Source: Sciurus carolinensis
Lineage: Eukaryota; Chordata; Mammalia; Rodentia; Sciuridae
NCBI RefSeq assembly: GCF_902686445.1
Contig: NC_062219.1
Location: forward strand, 145,992,057-146,056,056
DNA length: 64,000 nucleotides
Direction: 5' to 3'
Positions 52,417 to 63,280 of this stretch are shown here, one piece after another. The translations under genes were made by a program, and so were the position numbers. The notes under the pieces are model-generated. The model was not told the DNA's origin. It saw only the letters and a list, made by a program, of their open reading frames with translations, and did not search any database. The first letter of the stretch is position 1; every line of letters begins with the position of its first letter.

Positions 52417-52502
52417 CTCATTTCCGTTGATTTTCAGAGCTGGGTGGAACCCAGCGCCTCAGGCATGCTAGGGCGCTTGACCCCTGGCCACATCCCCAGC
52501 CC
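52388..52502 (-). mobile_element. ID-type SINE with T29 head
   Basis: T29 (52388-52416) precedes GAGCTGGGTGGAACCCAGCG, CCTCAGGCATGCTAGGGCGC and CACATCCCCAGCCC. This is an antisense ID body with a long A tail. Confidence 0.65.
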
Positions 52503-52619
52503 TCCCATGGTTTTCTGTTGCATTTCCTGGGTGGCTCGACTCCCTTTTGTTCTGCATCATCAGTGCCTAAGGTGTTGGCATCAGTGAATGATCCCCTGAT
52601 GGGATTAGCTGGGTGGGAA

Positions 52620-52900
52620 CTGAAGGTACTGCCAGGCTGGAGGAGGTGGGCACTGGGGACGTGGCCTCGGGTCTGCATTTGTATCTGGCAGAGTGGAGTC
52701 TCTGCTTCCTGACCATCATGTGAGCTGCTTCCCTCTGCCACTCTCTTCCACCGAGAGGTTCAGCCTCACCTTGAGCCCCAGGTAATGGAGTCTTCTGTCT
52801 GTGGATGGAGACCTCTGAAACTGGGAGACCCCAAATAAACTTCCTCCTCTGCAGTCGTCCTGGTTGGGCCCTTTAGTCATAGTAGTGAAACAGCGAGCCA
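52620..52900 (+). mobile_element. MaLR-like LTR or related retroelement 3' end
   Basis: ACCTCTGAAACTGGGAGACC, CCAAATAAACTTCCTCCTCT and GGGCCCTTTAGTCATAGTAG correspond to the polyadenylation end of common rodent MaLR-like repeats. The 5' part is unclear. Confidence 0.4.
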
Positions 52901-53210
52901 CTCCTGGTTTCCCCCTGGAGAGTGGTCTAGTGGTCTTGCATCTGGGGCCAAGTGATATCTGCTGGGCCTTCTCCAGATCCCAGCTGGGGACATGGTGGCA
53001 TATGGTCTGTGTGGCAGGCTTGGTGACCCTAACGGGGAGGGTGTGATGGGTCTTGCTTGGCTACCCATCCATCTGCAGGGAGGGCAGGAGACAGTAAGAG
53101 AGCTGACTGTGATGTGAGCACGGTAACCTGCGGCGACCCATTCAGACCCCAGTAACTCCCGAGTGTTGCGTACCTGCCGAACCCCAGGCGTGTGCTAGAT
53201 GTCACCAGCA

Positions 53211-53290
53211 GGAGTATCAGTTTCCCCAGTCTGCAGATGAGAACGCGAGCATCTGATCACGTGACCACTTGGTAACCTTCCCAGCCGTCT
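53211..53290 (-). mobile_element. Possible MIR fragment
   Basis: TCTGCAGATGAGAACGCGAG and ACCACTTGGTAACCTTCCCA resemble the antisense MIR core, at high divergence. Confidence 0.3.
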
Positions 53291-54539
53291 GGATGGGATC
53301 GAACCATGGATTAATTTATTTTAACCCGGGCAGGGAGAGTTAGCTTAGAGCTGGCACTTAATAGCAATATGCAGCACACATCCCTAGTGAGAATGGAAAC
53401 CAGACGTTCAGAGGACTCGAGCTACACAAAGCACACTGCTGCTGGGTGCTGCCCCTCTAAGGATCTGCACTCAGTGCTCTAGGAAATTGGTGGACAGTCC
53501 AGAAGTGCCTGGACTCGCGTTCTCGCTCGAGGTTTGATCACACTGAAGTGTGAGTTCTTCCGGATGCTGCTTTTGATTTGTCTTGAGCAGACACAGATGC
53601 TTCCAGCTTGGGCATGATTGATGGTTTCTGTCAACGTCTGTGACGTACGTGGGGGACTAACACAGCCGTTGCTTGTGCTTCGCCTTCAGTGTCAGACTGT
53701 CCAGGTGCACCTTGTGCACAGAGGAGTGTGCCCTCCCGTCCGCGTGGCTGGTCTTGACTTCAGTGTTGAAAGTCTGCTCTGAAGTTTAGCTCACTGGTGC
53801 GGAAGGAATTTGAGATCAGTGTTCACACCCAGTCTAGATATGTACATCTCCGTTGTATATCACACACAGAATAAGGCCAAGAGGACTCGAGAATTGAAGC
53901 AGTTAAGTCAGAAAAGAATTAGAAGGAAAATTAGATACTTTGTCATTTGGATATAGGGTTGGATGGAGAGATGTTGGTCAAATTTGACAGGATTGCATTT
54001 GGGAGCTCTGTTGGTGATTGTCAGATTCAGGTACTCTGCTTGAAAATTGCGTAGACAGGTCTTTAATGGTCTTGTCACAAAATAAGCTTGTGAGGTATTA
54101 ATGTGTTTGATTCAGTCCTTTTATTTAATACCCACACCCCTCCAGACACCATGTCATATGCCCAAGGCATATTCCGTTCTTGTTAATTTTATTTCAGTTA
54201 ATCTGCAAAGGGAAAATATGTGTAGACTTTTAAGCATAAAAGCAAAGAACTTTAACAAATGGGTTAGCAACACCCTTGGGGGCGAAGAAACAGGTTGCTA
54301 GGTGTGTCTTCCTGGGGTCAATCTGCCAACTACTCTGGCACTTTCCTTGTCACACAAAAGAAGCTATTTTGTGATTGCATTGCAGTTTTGGGAATCTTGA
54401 ATATCTATCAGGTTTACCCTAATACATGCACCTTAAGATCATTTCAAAAAACTTTTTAGCAGATTGAGTATCCCAGTAGAGAAGTGAAGGACCAGTGAAG
54501 AAAATACGTGCCCCTTTGCAGCATGAATGCCGTTGACGG

Positions 54540-54740
54540 ACTTTGTCAGATAGGTGTGATAGGGAGCGCAGAAGGACTGGAGTGGCGGTGCCCCCCGCCC
54601 CAAGCCGGCCTTTACGGGAAGGGGCGGGCGCCTGCGCCTGCGCCTGTGGGAGGAGGGGAGATTTCACTGCTGCCTCTTCAAGATGGCAGAAGATTTTCTC
54701 CCAGGGAGTCTGTGCTGTGTCTCCGGCAGCCCAGGTAGTG
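54540..54740 (+). promoter_or_regulatory. GC-rich, promoter-like block (candidate alternative JARID2 start)
   Basis: This GC- and CpG-richer island in AT-average intron holds a GC box (GGGGCGGGCG near 54615), repeated CGCCTGCGCCTGCGCC resembling NRF1 sites (about 54625-54646) and CAAGATGGCAG (about 54680), which is both YY1-like and a good translation start context. An ATG at 54683 opens 17 codons followed by CCAG|GTAGTG at 54735. The frame at that donor (one extra base, G) fits the next JARID2 exon at 55938. No transcript evidence is visible, so this is a hypothesis. Confidence 0.3.
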
Positions 54741-55937
54741 TACTCTCCCAGGCTCACAAGCCCTGGATGGAGGGGGAGGCCTGTGGTCGCTTGGGTGCAG
54801 CTGGGCCAGCGGACACCTGACCCTTCAATGCTCCCTCACCCGAGTTTTAAATGGCAGCTGAAGAGCTGACTGCCGCCTGAGGAGGGGGCCCTGGCAGGGT
54901 TGCTTTGAGAGGAGGGACCGTCTGTGGGTTCCAGGGAAGCAGGCAGAAGGGCCGCACCTGGCATGCCTCTCTGGGTTTGCAGCCCCAGCAGGAAGCGGGA
55001 GAGAAGAACGATGCACCTCCATCACTGCCTTCTCCCTAGGGGGCAGGATCCAGAACACGCTCCAAGCTGCCCTGGGGCTTGGGGAGGCTGGGGCGGGCGA
55101 CCGAGGTGGGCCAGGAGCTGCCTTCTCCCTCTGTCATGTCCTGCCCCTTGGTGAGCGCCCAGCAGTGCGCGCGGCTCAACCCTGCTACCCCTGTATCGCC
55201 TGTGTTCATCGATAGGTAAAGATGCCGCGTCCCTCACCTGTTCACGCACAGCTCTCGGCCTCAAGTGTGTGACGGTCAATCTGAGAGTGCATTTTCCTCT
55301 TCTGGGTCTCCTATCCATTGATGATCAAGGGTCATGTACTTGGAGAGTCCGACTGAAGTGTTTGACTCGGCCGTGACTGTGTTCTGACGGTGCAAGAACA
55401 GCACACATTCGGTGGAAACTGTACATTGAATTTGAATCTGGATCTTTTCCCTGGGTAGTGGCTTAAGGTTCCATCTACAATGGAGACGCAGCTCCCAGTC
55501 AGCCCTTGGACCCGAGGACAACCGCCCCTCTAGGGTGCAGCGTTGCTAGGCTGGGGTGTCATAGGTCAGCTGGGTGCAGCACATTTTCTGCTTGGGGGGT
55601 GTATCCATCTTACAGGTTTACCTGATGTACCCCTGCCATCTGGGGACGTCTGGGCTCTTTTCTCAGTTGATTCCTTAAGGTGTGACGTGGCTGCTGAGTG
55701 ATGCTCTTTTTTTGCGTAGGGATTTCTTGTGAATGGATTTTTCCCATCATTTTGACCCAAGCAAATAATAGTTAGAACCTGTTCTGGAGTTTTCATCTGG
55801 TGTCCTGTGTTGTCGCGGGGTCTTGCTGGCATGGTGTACTCTGGGGGGGGTCTTGACGCCGAAGGTTTGGGGAAACAGGTGGTGGGTGGCAGGCACCTGC
55901 TCAGGGTGGTAACTTCCGCTTTCCCTCTCCCTTCCAG

Positions 55938-56173
55938 TTTTCAATGGTTCCAGCAGGTCAACACGGGAGAAGGAACCTGTCCCGAAACACAAAAGCAAAG
56001 AGGCCACTCCCGCGAAGGAGAAGCACAGCGACCACAGGGCGGACAGCCGAAGGGAGCCGGCCTCCACGCCGCAGCCCGTGGCCGCCCCGTCCGCGGCCTC
56101 CTCGGCCAAGGGGCTCGCTGCCAACCACCACCACCCCCCTCCACATCGGTCGGCTCAGGACTTACGGAAGCAG
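55938..56173 (+). CDS. JARID2: JARID2 internal coding exon, basic His/Ser-rich linker
   Basis: This 236-bp exon supplies TT to complete the split Val codon, then 78 codons, ending exactly on a CAG codon (phase 0). The acceptor is CTCTCCCTTCCAG and the donor is AAGCAG|GTGAGG. The peptide begins [19 protein letters not shown] and ends [10 protein letters not shown]. It is rich in Lys, Arg, Ser and His (one run reads [10 protein letters not shown]) and is probably disordered. Compared with human JARID2 as I remember it, the length is the same (79 residues including the split Val). The middle ([15 protein letters not shown]) is the most diverged part, as expected for a linker. The exon and its 3' flank are GC-rich. 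Confidence 0.95.
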
Positions 56174-56480
56174 GTGAGGCCCGCCCGGGGTGCCCGCGCG
56201 TGTGGGAGCCCAGTTCCAGGTCACCTCGGAGGTGAAACCCAGCTGGCAGAGGTCCAGGAGCAGGGGCCAAGCTGAGGCAGACAGGCGGGAGGGCCTACCC
56301 CAGCCCTCACCCCGGGAGAGCGCAGAGCTGGGCTGTTCTGGGGTCACACTGCGCCCTGTGCTCGGAGCGGCACCCAAAGGGTCCTCTCATCTTTAATTTT
56401 AATTTTTAAAAAAATGTCAGCCTAAAGGAAAAGGGTCAGTTAGATTGTGGGAAATGTATGTGGGTGGGGTGAAGGAATAT

Positions 56481-56781
56481 TTTACTTTTATTTTTTTATT
56501 TTTTGGCACTAGGGATTTAACCCAGGGGCGCTTAACCATCACCAGCCTGTTTTTTTTTGGGTGCTGGGGATCGAACCCAGGGCCTTGTGCTTACAAGGCA
56601 AGCACTCTACCAACTGAGCTAGCTCCCCAGCCCCCGCCAGCCTGTTTTTTTATTTTTTGAGGCAGGGTTTCAATAAGTTGCTTAGGACCTTGTAAATGGC
56701 CGAGTCTGGCTCAAACTTGTGATCCTCCTGCCTCACCCTCCTGAGTTGCTGGGATCACGGCGAGCACCGCTGCACCCGGCT
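56481..56781 (-). mobile_element. B1-ID composite SINE interrupted by a younger ID
   Basis: The ID half (GGCACTAGGGATTTAACCCA) lies before the insert, and the B1 half (TTTTGAGGCAGGGTTTCAAT to CACCGCTGCACCCGGCTGGC) after it. The two parts join cleanly if 56550-56644 is removed. Confidence 0.85.
56550..56634 (-). mobile_element. Young ID SINE nested in a B1-ID composite
   Basis: T9 then GGGTGCTGGGGATCGAACCC, CTACCAACTGAGCTAGCTCC and CCAGCCC. Read on the minus strand, the B box GGTTCGATCC is perfect and the A box TAGCTCAGTTGG is intact. The duplication CCAGCCTG lies at 56542-56549 and 56637-56644. Confidence 0.9.
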
Positions 56782-57971
56782 GGCAACTGTCTTCTTCCTG
56801 CTCTGATGACCTCTGGAGGGGTTGACCACTCACTCTTCATTGAACCAGAAGAGCTGCTGCTCTCTGCGACAGGGTAGGCGTGGGCCTCATAAACGCCCTG
56901 GTCCCGAGATGGACCCCGGCTGCTCTTCACCTGAGCCTTGCGTCTGTCATGAGGATGTGGCCCCTCTCGTCCCTCACACTCAGAGCCTCTGGATGGGGGC
57001 AGCTGGCCGACACCTACTGTTTTCCTGACATAATGCTTCAGCGTACACGTCGTGGCAGACGGCAACCAGCTAGGATGGCCACAGGGAGCTCTTCCGTAGG
57101 GCAGGTTTTGAGGTGCTAGTGTTCCAAGACAGTTGTGGGGTGGTGTTCCTCGTGGAGACCATGTAGTCTGTGAGCTGGGATATGGACGCCTGTGGCTGTA
57201 ACACAGAGAAGGAAGTCAGGGCTCACGGGCAGCCAGCCAGGCGGTTCCCCTGCTCAGTCACCAGGGATCAGGAGTGAGTTCTGGAAGATGATATTTGACA
57301 TGCAGGAATTAGAAGGCCGCCTTGAGTGTTAAACACGTCCAAGGTCTTCCTCCGCTTCTCATGGTTGTGCCCGCGGCTTCCAGTGCACATTTGTGGCAGG
57401 TTTATTTCTCATTCGGTTAAGTTCCCCGAGTTGTAAGGACATCCGGGCCCCGTCCTCCACCCCCTGACTTTCCCTTGGTGGCCTTGCAGCTGTGGTCCCC
57501 GTTAACAGTGGCCTTTGCTCCCCCCTCTTTCTGCGCTCTCTGGCCACCGTAGCTCTCTTTAGCGTGGGCCCTCTTTGGTGTGTTGCTTTAATTTCCTAGA
57601 GGAAGCTTCACCTGCCTCTGTCTCTCCATCCAGAGCTCCAGCAGCACCTGTCCCCTTCTGGGGGGATGGCAGAGGCCTCTGGCTCATGGGCTCCCTCTTG
57701 TGGCCATCCAGAACTTGACCTCAGTGTTCATGGTGGAACCTAAGGGGATGGCTCACTTAGTTCATCAGAAACATCACAGTCGTTTCCCATCTCCTGCCTG
57801 GAAACGCTCGTTTCCCTGTCCACCAGTCACACTGTTGAATGATTTCTGCGTCACATCTGAGTTGCAGAGTGAAACAGTAAGGGCAGCGCTTTTTAATACT
57901 CTTACAAGAGGCATATGATCACGGTGTAGCCTGGTGCCGTTTTGAAAATGGAATTTCTACTAATAAATTAG

Positions 57972-58170
57972 CCAGGCTGGGTGTGGTGGCACACATCTCT
58001 AACCCCAGCAACAGGGAGACCGACTGAGGCAGGAGGGTTGGAAGTTGGAGGCCAGCCTGGGTAGCTTTAGCATGACCTTGTCAAAATAAAAAAGGGCGGG
58101 TATCTGGAGGCGTGGTCAGCGTGGGTCAGCAGTGGAGTGCAACGCTCTGGATTTGATCCCAGTACCACTA
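57972..58170 (+). mobile_element. B1-ID composite SINE
   Basis: CCAGGCTGGGTGTGGTGGCA, GACTGAGGCAGGAGGGTTGG, an A-rich linker, then a diverged ID half ending GATTTGATCCCAGTACCACT. Confidence 0.8.
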
Positions 58171-58659
58171 AAAGGGGAGCTGAGAGTGCCCAGGGTCTGG
58201 GCCCTCGTATCTCTCACCACGAGGCCCCCACTGCAAGAAGAATCTTGTTTCTCTGGGAGGCGGCAGGGACTTGGCCAGTGGAATGTCACTTGAAAACCCC
58301 TCAGCCGCCTGTGGACCTGACACGCCCCTGGCTGTGTGCCCGGGGTCCCCTGCCACATGGGTGATTGCACCTCAGGGAGAAGGAGCTGCACCTCGCTTTC
58401 TTCAGAGCTGGGCTGGGAGCGGTAGCCTGGAACCCATGCCAGAGCCGGTGGGAGCAGCTGCTGGGCCCTGAACTCCAGTGGGTTAAGACATGCTCTCTGC
58501 TGGGTGCTGTTCTGTGGAAGGACACCGCCACAGATGTACGGCCCTGACCCCTGCTCTCGCTCATGGTGTGCTGGTCACATGACGAGGCTGTTCTGTTAGT
58601 CTGAAATCCCCAATCCCACAAACAGCACAAGGTAGTAGGTTTTTGTTTGTTTTAAGGAC

Positions 58660-58791
58660 TTTTTTTTTTTTTTTAATTTGTAGTTGTAGATGGACACACT
58701 ACCTTTATTTATTTTTTATGTGGTGCTGAGGATTGAACCCAGTGCCTCACGAGTGCTAGGCAAGCTCCACCACTGAGCCACGACCCCAGCC
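58660..58791 (-). mobile_element. Extended ID SINE
   Basis: T15, TAGTTGTAGATGGACACACT, GTGGTGCTGAGGATTGAACC and CACTGAGCCACGACCCCAGC. It is the least diverged of the extended ID copies here. Confidence 0.85.
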
Positions 58792-60025
58792 TCCACTATG
58801 GTAGTGTCGTGGAAGTGTCTTAGACACTGTGCTGCTGTTGACCGCGGCGAGGAAACGTAATGGGATCCAGTCATGCAAGGGCTCACTTCCCTGAAACTTA
58901 GCTCGTCAGGAGCCCGGGTGGCCCCGGAGCCAGAGTGGATGGGCCCAAGGGCTTTGGCACATCTTTGAGGTGAAATCTAAGGGGTTCTGCGCCTCGGCTC
59001 CCCAGCCAGCCTCTCGGCCCCTGCAGGCGAGCGTGGTGGGAAGGCTGGTCCGAGGATGTGGGGGTCCCTGAGCCATGGGCCTCACTGGCTTCCTTCCTTC
59101 TTCTGTTCTTCACATTTCTACTGACAAATTTTGAAGGCGGTAGCTGCTTTGCAGGGACACTGAGCCACCAGGGGCTGTGCCTGCATCTGGTCTGCGTTCC
59201 GACCAGGACCTGAGGCTCCCTGGCCCTGGCTCCTTCGTGCTCTCTGGTGAAGAGGGCTGTGGCTCCTGCTGTGGATGGTCTCTGGTTTTCACGCTGCCGC
59301 GTTCTGGAGGCGGCCGCGGTTCTAAGCCCGGCTGTTCTCGGTAGATGAAGAGCGATGTCCCCGGGCGATCCCACCTCAGAGCCCTGGCTTGTGGATCCAG
59401 GTTGTGCAGACGACTGCCCAGAGCCAGAGAGCACGGGCCATGCTGGGTCCTCGCAGGTGTCAGAGGTGTGCCCTGGAGCACAAGGGCAGCACCCCTGTTC
59501 CCCTGTGTCCCGGAGGGCAGCCCCAGACAGCACGCAGCCTGAGAGGCTGCCTCTTTACCCGGCCTCCGTGGACGGGCCGTGGGAGCCTGTCAGGGTGAGG
59601 AAGTCAGAACCTGTGTGCAGAAGAGGGCCGGCTGCTGCCTCCAGGAGGCCCTCCGTCGGGGCAGCCTGGGCTTCCAGCCACGCCCAGGAGTGCTGCGGTC
59701 CTTTCCCGGCCACAGGGTGTTTGTTCCGTTGTATTTTTAGCTCTGTGGCTGGTGTGCTGTCACGTGGAGCCCGGAGCGTAGCCAGCAGACTGCTCCTGGA
59801 TCAGGGTGTGTTTACACACTCAGGTCCCCACTGGGCACCCAGGATAGGCGATTTTCAGGAGTGTGGAAGGTCCTTGTGAACACCAGATGTGAACACCAGA
59901 AGGAGCCTCCGGAGAGGCCTGGGTGTGAGAACACCCTGGGGCCCGGCCCGCCGGCACCTTCTTGTGCAGGGAAGGATCTGAGCCGAGTGTCAGGGTCCCT
60001 GATGATTTCGAGGCTTTCTGCCTCA

Positions 60026-60055
60026 GCTTGCTGGTGTCCCTGTGTCCCTCCTTAG
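60026..60055 (+). repeat. 30-bp direct repeat, copy 1 (before the large exon)
   Basis: It begins GCTTGCTGGTGTCCCTGTGT and ends CCTTAG. It matches 61345-61374 at 29 of 30 positions. It has the look of a pyrimidine-rich splice acceptor but lies 115 bp before the real one. Confidence 0.9.
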
Positions 60056-60170
60056 TAAGGGCGGCAGGCTCTGTGCCCTCGCCAGTGCCCGTGGTCCTTT
60101 CTGGTGGGCTGTTCTGTGTCTGGGCTCAGGTTCTAATGCTGTTCCCTCCTCTGCTTTGCCGCTTCCCTAG

Positions 60171-61200
60171 GTTTCTAAGGTAAACGGAGTCACTCGAATG
60201 TCATCTCTGGGTGCAGGTGCAACCAGTGCCAAAAAGATTCGCGAAGTCAGACCTTCACCATCCAAAACTGTGAAGTACACTGCCACGGTGACCAAGGGGA
60301 CTGTTACGTACACCAAAGCCAAGAGAGAACTGGTCAAGGAAACCAAACCCAATCACCACAAGCCCAGTTCAGCTGTCAACCACACAATCTCAGGGAAAAC
60401 TGAAAGTAGCAATGCAAAAACCCGCAAACAGGTGCTATCCCTCGGGGGGGCGTCCAGGTCCGCCGGGCCTGCCGTCAACGGCCTCAAGGTCAGTGGCAGG
60501 TTGAACCCAAAGTCATGCACTAAGGAGGTGGGGGGGCGGCAGCTGAGGGAGGGGCTGCGGAATTCCAAGAGGAGACTGGAAGAGGCACACCAGGCGGAAA
60601 AGCCGCAGTCGCCCCCCAAGAAAATGAAGGGGGCGGGCAGCTCTGCAGAAGCCCCCAGCAGGAAGGCGGCGGCGGCCTCTGCAGAGAAGCCCCTGCTGAA
60701 CGGACACGTGAAGAAGGACGTGCCTGAGCGAAGTTCGGAGAGAAGCCGGCCGAAGCGGGCCACGGCCGGCAAGAGCACGCCCGGCAGACAAGCACACGGC
60801 AAGGCGGAGGCCGCCTCCTGTGAAAATCGCTCTACCTCGCAACCCGAGTCCTTGCACAAGCCGCACGACCCGGTGGGCAAGCCCGAGAGGGGCGGCAGGT
60901 CCGGCTGGGCGGCCATGGACGAGATCCCCGTCCTCCGGCCCTCCGCCAAGGAGTTCCACGACCCGCTCATCTACATCGAGTCGGTCCGCGCGCGGGTGGG
61001 CAAGTACGGCATGTGCAGGGTGATCCCCCCTCCGGACTGGCGGCCCGAGTGCAAGCTCAACGAGGAGATGCGGTTTGTCACGCAGATCCAGCACATCCAC
61101 AAGCTGGGCCGGCGCTGGGGCCCCAACGTGCAGCGGCTGGCCTGCATCAAGAAGCACCTCAGATCTCAGGGCATCACCATGGACGAGCTCCCGCTCATAG
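60171..61200 (+). CDS. JARID2: JARID2 large coding exon: RNA-binding segment, JmjN and start of ARID
   Basis: This 1030-bp exon has 343 codons plus the first base of a Gly codon. The acceptor is GCTTCCCTAG, the donor is CATAG|GTGAGG. It starts [16 protein letters not shown]. Counting from human numbering (first residue about 303), codons at roughly 60258-60338 match the reported RNA-binding region ([14 protein letters not shown]...). A basic, Ser/Pro-rich linker follows, with KKMKG and RPKRATAGK clusters that could serve nuclear localisation. JmjN lies at roughly 60924-61049 ([15 protein letters not shown] through RVIPPPDW). ARID starts near 61125 ([16 protein letters not shown]) and is cut by the intron. 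Substitutions relative to human, from memory, include VRARVGKYG for VRAQVEKFG and KHLRSQG for KHLKSQG. The ORF beyond 61200 is intron read-through. Confidence 0.97.
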
Positions 61201-61344
61201 GTGAGGTCGGGGGCGGGCCGCCCAGGCCACTTCCCCCGCCTGGGGACTTGCAGCCGACGAAGGCTGGATCCGTGGGCCTGATCATCAGGGGCCAGACAGG
61301 GCCAGGGGCGCAGTGAGAAATGCCAATGCTGTTGGGCTTAAACG

Positions 61345-61374
61345 GCTTGCTGGTGTCCCTGTGTCCCTTCTTAG
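61345..61374 (+). repeat. 30-bp direct repeat, copy 2 (after the large exon)
   Basis: It is identical to 60026-60055 apart from one T/C difference near its 3' end. The flanks on both sides are unrelated. Confidence 0.9.
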
Positions 61375-63134
61375 AGAGGGACGCTGATTTTCTTTCCGCT
61401 CTGGGGACTTGACCTCTGAGCTGGGGCTCTGCAGGCTTGGCTTCTGCTGAGGCCTCTCCTCGGCCTGCATGTGTCCTCCCCGTGGTCTTGTGTGTCCATG
61501 TCCAAGCAGTTGACTGGAGTCGGCCCGCCCAGGTGAATTTTCCTCTCAAAAGCCCCCACTTCTGCATACCTGAGGCTTAGGGCTTGGACCCCAGCACACG
61601 TTTGGATGGTTTCAAGGACCAGCGTACTCTGCGCTGTCAGGCTGTTTTCCGGTCCTTCTCCTCATTTTCCCTGAGCTTTAATTACTTTAACGACCACCTG
61701 GGCCCTTTTCTAGGCCACAGGCAAAGGGCCGTGTTTCCGTTACTACTGAGAGCAGGTGTAGGGTCTGGCTGGCTGTGGCTCGGAGCTCGCCCCAGCGAAT
61801 CCCGCGGGGAGCAGGTGTGGAAGTGGTCGCCCTTCAGGTGGGTCCTGGTAGAGCCTCGCTGCAGGACGCTGCCACAGCCTCCAAACCCTCTCGCAGCCTC
61901 GCGATAGACTCCCTCAGCCAGGGCTTCTGCAGAGGGGCAGGCCCTTTGGGGACAGCTGGGTAGGTGGCACATCTTCCTTTGAGCTCTCAGCCTGTGAAAG
62001 GAACCAGGACTAGGCTGCAGCTTGGGATCTGGAAGAGGTTTAGCCGGCGCACGGTGTCTGGATCCGGCAGGTGGAGGTTTCCTTCTCGCTCAGCAGGGGC
62101 CTGTGGGAGACATGTCTGGGAGTCACAGAATTTGAGAGAACTGTTGGTTTGTGCTCTGCTATCAGGACTGGCTTGGGACAGACGGGGCCCCCTCTGCACA
62201 GGCCCACAGGGCCTATTGACAGTGCTCTGTGAGCCCCCAGGCCACCCGGTGACCCGGGGATGGCAAGTGGACCACGGAGTCCTGGGCCCGTAGTGAGCCT
62301 GCAGACATGCCAGTCAGCTCTCTACCTGACAAAATATCTGGCCTGAACAACCTAAAAGGAGGAAATAGTTATTTCGGCTCCAAGTTTCCGGTTTCAGTCC
62401 TGGGTCAGCTGGCTGTGCCTGTGGGGAGCTGCCTGTCACCACAGCTGGAGGGGGAGAGGGAGGCGGGGTCCCAGGGCCTCCCCCAGGCCTTGCCTGCTGG
62501 AACCTGTCGGACCTCTCCTCAGTGGCACAGGTTGGCACCTGAGCTTGGGGCTGTTCCAGGTCCTAGCTGATGGGACGGAGGGAAGCGCTCGAGCCTCTCC
62601 TGCCTCTGCTGGGCTGGCGAGAGGCACAGGAGACAGGGCTGCCAGGGCCCTTCTGCTCAGAGAGGTTTTTTCTTTGACTGTGATTCCTGGAGCTCCAGAA
62701 GTCAGGCAGGGTGCAACCGTGGGCGTGTTCCCGCTCTTTGCTGTCACTCATGAGCGCAGGACACTTCGGTCTGTCAGAGGAGCCCTGGCCTGGCCTGGGC
62801 TGCGAGCCTCACCGTCCAGCAGCAGTGCAGACTTGATGCCTTTGCTGCTTGCCTGGACCTGCCCTTGGGCTCTGAGAGCACCCCAGCCTGGGCGGCCTTG
62901 GTTCTGGAGCGGGCAGCCTCCTGGCCCTGAGACTCAGGGCACAGGTTCTGCAAGGGTTCTGCAAGCACCGCGTGCCCTGGCGTTGCTGCGACTATAATCT
63001 GCTTGCGGAAAACCCAGGAGTGTAGATTTCCTTCCTTCTCCTGTGCATGCTGAGTCCTGGTGGCCGCTCGGGGTCTGGCTACCTCGTCTCCTGTATCACC
63101 CAAGGCAGTGCGTGGCCAGCCCTTGGAGGAAGAG

Positions 63135-63280
63135 CTCCTGTTTTGAGATAGACCAGCCTGGAGTCACACGTGTGACTTTGACATCTTGAGACCTTGAGCC
63201 AGTCATGGAACCTTGGAGCACAGGTCCTACTGTCCAAAGCCGGGGCAGTTTCCTCACTGAGGGTGTGTCCCCCTCCCCCA
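63135..63280 (+). mobile_element. Possible MIR fragment
   Basis: TGACTTTGACATCTTGAGAC with CTTGAGCCAGTCATGGAACC and then GCAGTTTCCTCACTGAGG recalls the MIR core in sense orientation. It is too diverged for certainty. Confidence 0.3.

Larger units (their letters stand above)
56174..60170 (+). other. JARID2: JARID2 intron between the linker exon and the large exon
   Basis: The 4.0-kb intron has a GTGAGG donor and a TTCCCTAG acceptor. It contains a B1-ID composite with a nested ID insertion, a second B1-ID composite and an extended ID element. Nothing is recognised in 56174-56480, 56782-57971, 58171-58659 and 58792-60025. A 30-bp motif at 60026-60055 recurs after the large exon (see findings). 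Confidence 0.95.

Noticed and set aside
56550..56634. tRNA-like gene on the minus strand
   Set aside because: Same reasoning: an ID SINE with T-run (A tail on the minus strand) and flanking duplication.
58898..59533. 211-codon antisense ORF
   Set aside because: Chance ORF in GC-rich intron, with overlapping long ORFs in other frames.
60353..61157. Two antisense ORFs of 205 and 214 codons
   Set aside because: They are shadows of the GC-rich JARID2 exon, which has matched protein, phase and splice sites. The antisense translations are low-complexity and match nothing I know.
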